This document shows positions 26,694-36,100 of a stretch of 64,000 nt of DNA, piece by piece. Within the stretch, counting starts at the first letter, position 1; each line of letters opens with the position of its first letter. The notes under the pieces were generated by a model that saw only the letters and a list, made by a program, of their open reading frames with translations, had not been told where the DNA came from and ran no database searches. Both the position numbers and the translations under genes were made by a program. The DNA comes from JADHUC01 sp964623055 (GTDB lineage: Bacteria; Planctomycetota; Planctomycetia; Pirellulales; Pirellulaceae): positions 1-64,000 of the forward strand of contig CAZURK010000022.1 of NCBI GenBank assembly GCA_964623055.1, read 5' to 3'.

Positions 26694-28352
26694 TCATTCG
26701 ATTCCGAGCCTCTTCTGAATCTGCTCCAGTGGCACACCTTTGGTTTCTGGCATGATTGCCAGCACCCACACCAGTTGCAGGACCATCATGGCGGCGTAGA
26801 AGGCAAAAGTGTAAGCGCCGGACCAGTCGGCGATCACGGGGAAGGTCCAGGATATCGACGCGGCCATGAACCAGTGCGTAAAGCTGCCCAGTGCCTGGCC
26901 GCGTGCTCGGACACGATTCGGGAAGATCTCGCTGATGAACACCCAGATCACCGCACCTTGGCCGAAGGCGTGCGACGCGATAAACACCAACAGGCTGACG
27001 AGCACGATCGTGCCGCCGGTGGCGACGGCTGTGCTGTTGACGGCTTTGGCGAGCTCGTCAGCCGCTTTTCGAGTGCTTGACGCGCCGATCCTGGCGGCGG
27101 GGACATCGCCTGCTTCCACAGATTCGATCGTCACCGCGACGGATGCCGCGGTCCATGTGGCCTCGGCTTCGGTCGCTGCCTTGACCGCCTCGTTGGCGGC
27201 CTTCTTAGAATCTGACAACTCGTCCGCGTCGCCTTTTTCCATAGCTTGAACCATAGCCGTTGCAGCGACCGCAGCTTTGTCCACAGCCCTGGCCTTGGCG
27301 GCAGCGGCAAAGTCTGTGTCGTAGGAGTAGAACGCCCAGGCCGTGGCGCCCAGGCTGAGGATGTAACCGATCGAGCCGACGATCATCAGTCGCTTCCGGC
27401 CGAAGTGGTCGATGATGGCCAGCGCCGCCATCGTGAACACCAGGTTCGTACAACCGACCGCCACGGACTGCAGCAATGCCGAGTCCTTCATGGCTCCGGC
27501 CATCTCGAAGATGAAAGGCGTGTAGTAGATCAACGCGTTGATGCCCGAGAGTTGATTGAAGGCGGCAATGGCTACGGCCAGCATGATCGGCCGCAGGTAC
27601 GCCCTGCGGAAGAAAGGCTCCTTGAGGCTGTGATGCGCCAGGTCCAGCGAGGCTTGAATCTCTTTGATTTCCTCCTCGACGTGGTCGGTATCGGCACCGA
27701 GCCGTTCGAGCACTGCGCGGGCCTCGTCCACGCGATTCTGGGAACACAGCCATCGCGGCGTCCGTGGGGTGCGAAACAGCAGGAGGAAGAACGTGGCCGC
27801 CGGAAAAGCCTCCACGCCGAACATCCACCGCCACTCGTTATCGCCCAGCTCTTGCTGGGCAACCAGGTAGTTGGAAAGGTACGCCAGTAGGATGCCCAGC
27901 ACGATATTGAACTGGGTGATTGCCACCAGCCGTCCTCGGAGTCGGGCCGGTGAAATCTCGGCGATGTACATTGGCGAGACCACTGACGCCCCGCCTACGG
28001 CAAGACCGCCAATAAAGCGGAAGAATAAGAACGACCCCCAATCCCACGCCAGCGAGCTGCCAACCGCAGACGCCGTATACAGTACGGCAATGCCAATCAG
28101 CGAGGTGCGTCGTCCATAGTTGTCGGCCGGACGACCTGCCAAGGCAGCACCGAATACCGTGCCTATCAGTGCGCTAGCTACCGTGAACCCGTACCAGAAC
28201 GAACCGGGAAGGCCAAGCCAGTCATCCCCCTCGGCCAACTCGAAGACCTTCTCCAGACCGTCCTTCGTGCCCGAAATCACGGCAGTATCGAAGCCGAACA
28301 GCAGCCCGCCCAAAGCCGCGATGATGGTAGCGGTTATCAACGATAGCTTCAC
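26694..28352 (-). CDS. Sugar-porter MFS transporter with an Ala-rich insertion
   Basis: 552 residues against about 460-490 for the sugar-porter family. Family motifs are clear: GFDTAVISG in TM1, DNYGRRTSL after TM2, FFRFIGGLAVGGASVVSPMYIAEISPARLRGRL, QQ-less but typical AFNQLSGINALIYYTP in TM7, DHFGRKRLMI, and the C-terminal PETKGVPLEQIQ. It should import a hexose or pentose with protons across the inner membrane. Residues about 345-437, between TM9 and TM10, form an insert of about 90 residues rich in Ala, Lys, Glu and Asp that is predicted helical and not membrane-spanning. Glycan-degrading neighbours fit a role in sugar uptake. Confidence 0.88.
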   Translation of the reverse strand: MKLSLITATIIAALGGLLFGFDTAVISGTKDGLEKVFELAEGDDWLGLPGSFWYGFTVASALIGTVFGAALAGRPADNYGRRTSLIGIAVLYTASAVGSSLAWDWGSFLFFRFIGGLAVGGASVVSPMYIAEISPARLRGRLVAITQFNIVLGILLAYLSNYLVAQQELGDNEWRWMFGVEAFPAATFFLLLFRTPRTPRWLCSQNRVDEARAVLERLGADTDHVEEEIKEIQASLDLAHHSLKEPFFRRAYLRPIMLAVAIAAFNQLSGINALIYYTPFIFEMAGAMKDSALLQSVAVGCTNLVFTMAALAIIDHFGRKRLMIVGSIGYILSLGATAWAFYSYDTDFAAAAKARAVDKAAVAATAMVQAMEKGDADELSDSKKAANEAVKAATEAEATWTAASVAVTIESVEAGDVPAARIGASSTRKAADELAKAVNSTAVATGGTIVLVSLLVFIASHAFGQGAVIWVFISEIFPNRVRARGQALGSFTHWFMAASISWTFPVIADWSGAYTFAFYAAMMVLQLVWVLAIMPETKGVPLEQIQKRLGIE

Positions 28353-28664
28353 GAGTTTCTCCTCGTCATGTGTTAGCTGAGCCCGTGAGTCGTCCTCTGC
28401 GTCTTGTTCTATGCGTTCTTTCGTTTAACCCGTAGCCGGAGGCGCAGGTGCGTGGAACATCGGCAGCGCTTCCCGCCTCCGACTGCGGGCTAAACGAATT
28501 CGATTGTGGGGGCACCCTGCCAATTGTTATACCGTAATCAGTTTGTCTTTTCTGCTCTCTGCAGCAAGACCGAACCACATACACCAGCATTTTTGGTAGA
28601 CTCTTGATCTGCTGCCCAATATAGATGGGTCGTTTTCACTAGATTGCATTTGGAGTTGCATGCC
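28353..28664. repeat. Divergent intergenic region with inverted repeat (28420-28498)
   Basis: Arms 28420-28444 and 28474-28498 match in 22 of 25 positions. No gene is seen in the stretch. Promoters for the divergent sugar-porter and beta-helix genes must lie here but no convincing -35/-10 pair was found. Confidence 0.6.
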
Positions 28665-30761
28665 ATGTTGAAATCGTTTGTTGTTTCGGTGTCGCTCTTC
28701 ACCGCAACGACCGTTGCCGCGGTCGACTTCTATGTTGCTCCTTCGGGCGACGATGCGAATCCCGGGTCGAAAGACAAACCGTTTGCCACGCTCGTGCGAG
28801 CGCGAGATGCGGTACGGGCCTTGAAATCCAAAGGACCGCTTGCCGAACCTGTGCATGTGAATGTCGCTGACGGCAGTTACACGCTGACCGAACCGTTTGT
28901 TCTGCTGCCCGAGGACAGTGGCACGAAGGGGATTCCGGTGATCTATCAGGCTGAACCTGGCGCGCGACCAGTGTTCTCTGGCGGACGTGCGATTCGCGGT
29001 TGGCAGCCAGGGCCGAACGGCATATGGACCGTGCAGATCCCCAAAGTCGCCGCAGGCCAATGGTATTTCGAGCAACTGTTCGTCAATGGCCGTCGCGCGA
29101 CTCGTGCTCGGTCGCCGAACAAGTTCTACTTCTACATCCAGGACGTGCGTCAGGAAACGCTCGAGGGAGGCTCGCCGCGCAGGCCCAGGCGAGCCCGTCA
29201 AACGGTGCGGATGCGGGCGGAGGATTTTCAGATCCTTGCCGACCTTCGCCCCGAAGATTTCAAAGACGTGAACTTCATGGTTTACCACAAATGGGACAAC
29301 ACGCGCCGATTCGTGGACCGACTGGACGCAGAGCAGCACTCGCTGATCACAACCGGCGCAGGGATGAAGTCGTGGAACCCGTGGCGGCGCAACTCCCGAT
29401 ACCACCTGGAAAATTTTCGTGGCGCATTAGACGCACCGGGCGAGTGGTTCCTGGCCCGCGACGGCACGCTGTACTACAAGCCGCTACCGGGCGAGGACAT
29501 GAGCGAGGCGGAAGTCGTCGCCCCGGTGGTCGACCGCTTTCTTGCGATCCAGGGCGATCCGACCGCGGAGAAGTTTGTCGAGCACGTGACGATCAAAGGA
29601 CTGACGTTCCAACACGGCCAATGGCTCACGCCGCCGGGCGGCTTCGAAGCGTCGCAAGCCGCCTCGCCGATCGAAGCGATGGTGATGGCCGACGGGGCGC
29701 GGCACGTGGTGTTGGAAGATTGCGAGATCGGCCACATGGGCACCTACGTCGTGTGGTTTCGCAAGGGGTGCCGTGACTGCACGCTGCGGCATTGCTACTT
29801 GCACGATTTTGGCGCAGGCGGCGTACGGATCGGCGAGGCAGGTATCGCGTCGCGCGAGATCGAACGGACCAGCCACATTACCCTGGACAACAACATCATT
29901 CGCCACGGCGGTCGCATCTTTCCCTGTGCCGTCGGCGTTTGGATCGGTCAAAGCGGCGACAACTCGGTCACACACAACGAAATCGCCGACCTGTACTACA
30001 CCGGCATATCCGTGGGCTGGCGGTGGGGCTATGCCGAGAGCCTCGCCAAACGCAACACGATCGCTTTCAATCACGTACATCACATCGGCTGGGGCATGCT
30101 CAGTGACATGGGCGGCATCTACACGCTCGGCCCGTCCGAAGGCACCGTGGTACGCAACAATGTCTTCCATGACGTATACGCCTATTCGTACGGCGGTTGG
30201 GGTCTGTACACCGACGAAGGAAGCACGGGTATCCTGTTCGAGAACAACCTGGTCTATCGGGTCAAGACCGGCGGGTTCCACCAGCACTACGGGCGCGAAA
30301 ACGTGGTCCGCAACAACATCCTGGCCTTCAGCAAGCTGTACCAAGTACAGGCCACTCGCGTGGAAGATCACCTGTCGTTCACATTGGAGAATAACATCGT
30401 GTACTGGGACACCGGCGTACTGCTTTCCGGGCGATGGGACCAGATCAAACACGTCAGCCGCAACAACTGCTACTGGAACGCCGCGGACCAGAAAGTGGAC
30501 TTTGTGGGCAAGTCGTTGGAAGACTGGCAGGCTGCGGGTCACGAACAAGGTTCGATCATTGCCGACCCAGAGTTCAAGGACGCAGAGCAGTGCGATTTCC
30601 ACATCGCGCCCGATTCACCGGCACTGGAGATCGGATTCAAGCCGTTTGACTACACACAAGCCGGCGTTTACGGCGATCCGGCTTGGATCGAGAAGGCGAA
30701 CGAAGTCACCTACCCGCCGCTGGAAGTCGCTCCCGACCCGCCCACCGCTGGCGGTTCATGA
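28665..30761 (+). CDS. Secreted right-handed parallel beta-helix protein
   Basis: 698 residues. ATG at 28665 follows GGAG by 9 bases and opens a signal peptide (MLKSFVVSVSLFTATTVAAV). The start of the mature part (DFYVAPSGDDANPGSKDKPFATLVRARDAV) is the conserved opening of pectate-lyase-like beta-helix proteins of the GH141/DUF1565 kind. Later there are regular coils with Asn ladders (SHITLDNNIIRHGG, NSVTHNEIADLYYTGISVG, NTIAFNHVHHIGWGML, GTVVRNNVFHDVY, GILFENNLVYRVK). Probably degrades an extracellular polysaccharide. It is divergent from the sugar porter and ends 28 bases from the convergent regulator gene. Confidence 0.75.
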   Translation: MLKSFVVSVSLFTATTVAAVDFYVAPSGDDANPGSKDKPFATLVRARDAVRALKSKGPLAEPVHVNVADGSYTLTEPFVLLPEDSGTKGIPVIYQAEPGARPVFSGGRAIRGWQPGPNGIWTVQIPKVAAGQWYFEQLFVNGRRATRARSPNKFYFYIQDVRQETLEGGSPRRPRRARQTVRMRAEDFQILADLRPEDFKDVNFMVYHKWDNTRRFVDRLDAEQHSLITTGAGMKSWNPWRRNSRYHLENFRGALDAPGEWFLARDGTLYYKPLPGEDMSEAEVVAPVVDRFLAIQGDPTAEKFVEHVTIKGLTFQHGQWLTPPGGFEASQAASPIEAMVMADGARHVVLEDCEIGHMGTYVVWFRKGCRDCTLRHCYLHDFGAGGVRIGEAGIASREIERTSHITLDNNIIRHGGRIFPCAVGVWIGQSGDNSVTHNEIADLYYTGISVGWRWGYAESLAKRNTIAFNHVHHIGWGMLSDMGGIYTLGPSEGTVVRNNVFHDVYAYSYGGWGLYTDEGSTGILFENNLVYRVKTGGFHQHYGRENVVRNNILAFSKLYQVQATRVEDHLSFTLENNIVYWDTGVLLSGRWDQIKHVSRNNCYWNAADQKVDFVGKSLEDWQAAGHEQGSIIADPEFKDAEQCDFHIAPDSPALEIGFKPFDYTQAGVYGDPAWIEKANEVTYPPLEVAPDPPTAGGS

Positions 30762-30789
30762 CGATTGGCAGTCCGCCTTACGTCCACCG

Positions 30790-31947
30790 TTACTCGAGCT
30801 TTGCCCCCGTTGTGCTTTCAAGGAGCATTCGCGCCGCGCGACTAAGGAAGTAGTCTTGAAAGTAGGCAACGAGGATATGCCACTGTAAGACTCCTGCGAG
30901 AGATACGCACTTAATGTCCGACCGCAGCTCTGACTCTTTTCCGACGATGACTTCCTGTTGGATGGTTTTGCCCATGCCGGAGGCCGCCACCATAGCCATG
31001 ATAGCGCGCCCCGTATCTGCCTCTTCGATGTGCTTGGGTACTACCCCGCTTTCCTCGAAGTGCTCCTCCAGACCCTGGCGAAACACGGACCACTTTCCGG
31101 GGAGGATCAGCGGCGAATCGTCGTCGCAAATGATCTTTAGGGCCTGCCGGATCCCGCTCTTTTGGCCCCTTCGCGCCAGCTTCAACGCTTCTTTGAGAGC
31201 TTGATTTTTCAACAGACGGTGTCCCACCGGGACGTACAGGTTCACTGCGGTCGGGAAGTCGGGGCACCGCAGCAGCTTGGCAGGCACTGATCTGGTCGCC
31301 TCGGAATCCGGCGGGTCGGCGAACAGTTTGGGGTACGTTTCGCGGATGGTGCCCGGCTTCAGTTCGCCGACGTAGGCTAGGTGGCACTTGCGAGCGCGCA
31401 GAAGCTTGATGGCTCCCGTTCCTCCGCGCGCGTAGATTTTCACCGCGACAGCTTCGCGAGCCTCGGCGGTCTGTGGTACATCCCTTTTCAGCTTGTTCCG
31501 TACTTCCACTATTCTGTCGATCAGGTGGTGTTCGAGCAATCCTTGTGATGCGACGACCCGTAGGGACCAGTCGTTGCCTTGCTGTCCCCAGGCGTCCTTC
31601 AACACCCTTTGGGCGTCGTCGATGTAGGCTACAGGTTGTGTGTAGAGCTCGGCTAACTGCTTGCCGAAGTCCGTGGGGATGGCCACGCGGGCGGACGCGT
31701 CGTACTTGTACAGTACGGCGTCCTGGTCCCCTGTGATTGCGCACGCTTTGCCGGAGAGACTCCTTGCCAAGCGCGTCAGCGTGGAAGCGTCGTAGTCCAG
31801 GTGTCCAGCCGCCTTCGTGAAGGACACAGTGCCGTGCTGCTCGTCTGCAAGGGCCACGATTTGGCACCATGTTCGGAGTTCGCTCACGGTCGGTTGCGTG
31901 GACTGCTTGGGCCGCCCAGCTTTTCTTTTTGCGCTCTTCTTTGCCAT
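30790..31947 (-). CDS. LysR-like transcriptional regulator
   Basis: 385 residues. ATG at 31947 follows AAAGGAG by about 10 bases. The N-terminus is basic with an AT-hook-like GRPK (residues about 3-16). A winged helix of LysR type spans about 25-100 (GTVSFTKAAGHLDYDASTLTRLARSL, PTDFGKQLAELY). The effector part follows (WSLRVVASQGLLEHHLIDRIVEV, AIKLLRARKCHLAYVGELKPG, AIMAMVAASGMGKTIQQ) and ends YFLSRAARMLLE, a typical LysR C-terminus. The N-terminal extension and the diverged helix make it atypical. It is transcribed divergently from the 2H-like gene, 165 bases away, the usual place for a regulator of the neighbouring operon. Confidence 0.6.
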   Translation of the reverse strand: MAKKSAKRKAGRPKQSTQPTVSELRTWCQIVALADEQHGTVSFTKAAGHLDYDASTLTRLARSLSGKACAITGDQDAVLYKYDASARVAIPTDFGKQLAELYTQPVAYIDDAQRVLKDAWGQQGNDWSLRVVASQGLLEHHLIDRIVEVRNKLKRDVPQTAEAREAVAVKIYARGGTGAIKLLRARKCHLAYVGELKPGTIRETYPKLFADPPDSEATRSVPAKLLRCPDFPTAVNLYVPVGHRLLKNQALKEALKLARRGQKSGIRQALKIICDDDSPLILPGKWSVFRQGLEEHFEESGVVPKHIEEADTGRAIMAMVAASGMGKTIQQEVIVGKESELRSDIKCVSLAGVLQWHILVAYFQDYFLSRAARMLLESTTGAKLE

Positions 31948-32025
31948 TCTCAGAGGCTCCTTTCGTCAGCCAACATTCTATGGAGCAGACAAAACGTTGC
32001 CAGAGCCAACAAAGACTCGTCGCAC

Positions 32026-32054
32026 TTGACAAGAGGATCAATGCTGCGTAATAT
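32026..32054 (+). promoter_or_regulatory. Near-consensus sigma70 promoter of the 32113-40445 operon
   Basis: TTGACA at 32026-32031, a 17-base spacer and TAATAT at 32049-32054 lie 58 bases before the ATG at 32113. An 8-base direct repeat AGCCAACA at 31968-31975 and 32004-32011, just upstream, could be part of a regulator site, though this is only a suggestion. Confidence 0.7.
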
Positions 32055-32112
32055 ACCGTGGCACTAACACAAGCTCTGCCTATTTTAAGTTACCACAAAA
32101 AGGAAAAGAGAC

Positions 32113-33045
32113 ATGGGAAAAGCGGCAAACCAACCGGAACCGACGAAAGTCGACATATCCAGCCTGGTCAATGAGCCGTCGCTCTTGTGCTGTGGCGGCA
32201 GCGTCGTGCTGATGTGGATACCAAACAGCAGGAACACACAGGCTATCCGGAGAATCCTAGCCATCCTGCGAGAACTCAACGCGGAACTGGGCGATCTGGT
32301 TGCCACATACCCCTATTTTTGCCTGCATGTCACTATCGGCAAAATCCTCGGAACCACATACACGAAGCCCGGCCAGCGGCTGGACACACTGGACGAGTAC
32401 GGGCACAGCATCAACATCGCGGCAATCCTTGCGGCCGTACGCGACAGCAGGCCCTTCACAATCGAATTCTACCGGGTAGGCGTGAATCAAAGAGGAGAGA
32501 TCCTCCTTTTCGGGAATGCGGCAGAGACCGACGGATCCGACGTCGTGCTCACTAAACTCCGGGGCGGCCTGATGGAGGAGGCCGATCTTCCAATTTCAAC
32601 CTGGGACAGGGAGGGCAACACGCACTCATGCCTCGGCTTTCTTCGAGAAATGCCCCCAAACGGCCAACTCAAGAAGGCGATGAATGCGGTCGAGAAGCTG
32701 ACCGCTGAGTGGCAAGCGGACGGTGGTCCCATCCTGAAGATTCACGCCGATTCGGTTCGTGCCATCCAATACTCGTGCAGAAGCTGTCGATCAGGCCCGT
32801 ACGTCGAGTTGCCTCTCGGAGGGGAGTCGGGGCTTACCGGGGCGGATGTGCGATCGACGATACTGGACGATGTTGAACCAATCTTCCTGGACCTCGATCG
32901 GTGCGTGAGCAATTGGCTGACGAAGAAGATGGCGATCTGGACGCGACTGAACCCGGATGGCGATGCAGTTGCACGGAGGGAGGAGTTGGTGGCGATGGCC
33001 CGCGGAATCTTGGGTCAGGGGGACGATTTCCTGGCTGACGTATAG
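32113..33045 (+). CDS. 2H-phosphoesterase (LigT)-like protein
   Basis: 310 residues, first gene behind the promoter. A beta strand and helix (GGSVVLMWIPNSRNTQAIRRIL) lead to HVTI at 72-75, the first HxTx motif of 2H phosphoesterases. About 100 residues later comes GNTHSCLGFL (His171), where the second HxTx motif is expected, but the Thr/Ser stands at +1 rather than +2. The following IHADSVRAIQYSCRSCRSGPYVELPL fits the last strands of the fold. 2H enzymes open cyclic phosphates or act as ligases on RNA or nucleotides. With the second motif altered, activity is uncertain. The C-terminal 80 residues are unassigned. The multidomain gene starts 61 bases downstream. Confidence 0.5.
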   Translation: MGKAANQPEPTKVDISSLVNEPSLLCCGGSVVLMWIPNSRNTQAIRRILAILRELNAELGDLVATYPYFCLHVTIGKILGTTYTKPGQRLDTLDEYGHSINIAAILAAVRDSRPFTIEFYRVGVNQRGEILLFGNAAETDGSDVVLTKLRGGLMEEADLPISTWDREGNTHSCLGFLREMPPNGQLKKAMNAVEKLTAEWQADGGPILKIHADSVRAIQYSCRSCRSGPYVELPLGGESGLTGADVRSTILDDVEPIFLDLDRCVSNWLTKKMAIWTRLNPDGDAVARREELVAMARGILGQGDDFLADV

Positions 33046-33106
33046 CGGGACGCGGTTCTTCGGGGGGACGGCGCGGCCAGACGCAAAGAACAACAGGAGA
33101 AGTGGA

Positions 33107-36100
33107 ATGTACCTGCCGAAATCCCAATTCCGTTCGGCATTGGTCGACACGGCGGAGGCCGCCCCCACGGAGCGAATCCTGGTCCACTTTCCCAAAAGTG
33201 AAGTGGGCGAAGGAACGAGCGACTTTTGCATCGAAGTCGAACGGGATACTCCCCAGCCGCAGCGGGAAGCCGCAGCAGACTATATCGTCGCTCACATTCT
33301 CAATGCGATGCTGAACAACCGCGGCCCGGAAGCGGTGGTGGTGGCCGCGCCGCGAGGCTGGAAGTCCTCGATTCGGCATGCCCTCCAAACGAATAAGTTC
33401 TGGAGCAAGGTGAAGAAATGCGTCGAAGGCTACTATGGGAGAGGTGCTGCGAGAATCCGCTTTTCCAACGAGGGACGAATTAAGAAGCGCTGTCCAAGAG
33501 CGGCACGGGCCAACTCCGATCGCCACGTATCCGCGTTCTGCGAAGGCAATTCAGGTGGAGCCTATCTCGGAGTCGATGTCGGCGGCAGTTCGGTTAAGCT
33601 GGCGGCTGTGGTCGAGAGTGAAAAGATGCGATTGGGCGTGTTGCCCAAGGGAAACTACGCGCTCAAGACGGCCGAGTCCTACCTGGATCTGGTCAAGGAG
33701 TCCCTGATCGAGGCGAGGCAGCGCCTGTTTCGCCTGGGCGTTGTGCCGCGGGGCATCAGTATCTCTTTCAATACGGCCGTCGCCCCAGGCACGCTGGCCT
33801 TGCCTCAATGCGTGAAGACCAGACTTGGACGCGCCGGGACGAAGAAGGTCTCGCACCTGGTCTCCAGCATTGCGGAATGGGTCGACCGGGAGTTTGGTGA
33901 TGTTCCGGTTCACCTCAAGAACGATGGATATGCAGGGGCCTTCTATGGGGCGGCGTCAACTGGCAAGCCCAACAGCGCGTATATTGGGCTCGGTTCCAGT
34001 GTCGCATTTGGCTTCGTGGGAAAAGCTGGCGAGCACGCGCGCGGGCTATGCGAGGCTCACTACATGAGGCTCGACCTCAGCTCTGACGGCCGCGGCGCAC
34101 ATCGGAGCACTCCGGGGGCCTTGGCGTATCACCTTGGGGCCCAGGGCTTCATCAGTATTGCCAAGGATCTCGGTCTGGTTGCCACAGGCAAGATCAAGGG
34201 TCGAACTCGCAAAGCGGCTGCGCTGATCGCCGCAGCCAACGATGGTGACGGCGCGGCGATGACAATAGCTCACTTCATGGGCAGCTACCTTGCCGAGGCG
34301 ATTGCCGAGTTCACGAATTACTGGCCTGTCGAGAACGTGATTGTGGGTGGCGGCTTGGCGACTGGTGACTTTGGCCGAGTCATGGTCGACACGGCCCGTT
34401 TAGTGCTCAAGCAGCGGTTTCAGCAACTGTCGGGCGTCGCGCTGATTCATTGTGGCGAAGATTGCGTGTTTGCCAGTGCGTTGGGCGCGGCCTACTACGC
34501 ACGCGCCGCCGATTCCCAGGCCATGCAGGATCGGGGGCTGGCGGCAGTCGTCAGGCGAGACTGGGGCAGCCATGTCCGGGCGCAGAACGTTGTATTCAAG
34601 CGGCGACTGTCGGGCGACATTCACGGGTGCTCGCACCGGTTCGCGCGAAAAGACGCCCAGCCACCCGCGCTGTCGGAGGAGCAATTCACGGCGTCGTTGA
34701 GAGAATCGGTAGCGGCCCAGCTCAAAACCATCAGTTCGCTGGGAGAAGACCAGCAGCAAGGCATCAAGATCGCCGAGGCCATCTCCTCGCTGCACACCGC
34801 AGCCTTGGGGTTGGCGTTTGAGTTCTTTCTGGATTCGCGGTCGCTCGCGCATGTGACTGAGAAGGTGGCGTTGTTCGTCTACGGCGGTCATGCGAAAGGA
34901 TGGGCGGTGACAGGAAGCGATCTGGACTTCGTGCTTCACGCCGACGAGTCGGTTGGTGAGGATACCCAAGTGTCCATTCACCGATTCTTGCGCAATGTTG
35001 CGGCGAATCTCGGGTTCGAGAAATCGTCGCCGTGCATCCAGACATTCGTGGCGAAAGGGCTCCAGACGGGCCGTTTGGACAGCGTCATGGACCGGGCACG
35101 CTTCGGCGAACTGACATTCGTGGCCGGCGCGCCCGAAATCGGTCTAGAAGTCGAGCAGGCCAAACGAACCTTGCGGAGGGATGACGCGGAGGAGTTCTTC
35201 TTCCATGCTTTCTCCGGACCTACGGCTAAACGGAAAGCTGGGGCCCTCGATGTCAAACGAGATTCGGGCGGTTTGCGCGACGTAAGTAGGCTTCTATGGC
35301 TGGCTGAAATCGAAGACCGCCTACATGGTCGGCGCTCCGTGGATCGGTTGAGTGCGAATCTTCCACTCTCGATGCGGGACCGCATCGTGGGCAGCTTGGA
35401 CTTCCTGTTGGCCGTGCGCGACCTGTTCCGTAGCCGCGGCATCCATAGCGATACCATCGACGACGCGGATATAGAAAGAATCGCTTGCACGGTTCCCTGG
35501 TTGCAGACCAAGGATTCGTTTTGCACCCGGTATCGCAAACACCTGCGCAGTGTTCGTGCCGCGAAGAGTCGGTTGATACGGCAGCTTCTTACGTCGCTTG
35601 AGGAAAAGGGGCAGATACCGCAAGTCGATCTGGTCTACGACGTCGATACCGGCCGGTTCAAGCGAGGAACGTCACCGCAGGAACTCCTGGATCTTGCCGG
35701 GCAGTGCTTTCCGCTGAAGTACCTGGTGGCGTTGAAAGCGGAGGCTCCGGACGTGCTGATGCAGCTTCGCAGACGGGCGCGATGGTCCATCCGACACGCT
35801 TTGGCCAAAAACGAAAGGGCTCCAGCGGAGATCCTTGTTGGCTTGGCACGCAACGGGTCGTACGAGGAGCGCGATGTCAGGCTCATGGTAGCCCGCAACA
35901 GAAACACGCCCTGCCGTCTTCTGACAAGCCTGCTGCACGACAACGCCGAAGTTGTCCGGAAGGCAGCAGCCAAGAGCTTGGAAGATCGCTTGCTTTCGGA
36001 ACTGTCCAAAAAGGACAAATTGACAATGCTGTTGATGCCCAACACGGCGAAACCACTGCGCCTGCCGGAACACGGGCGAATCCGCCGGGAGTTCGGCGTG

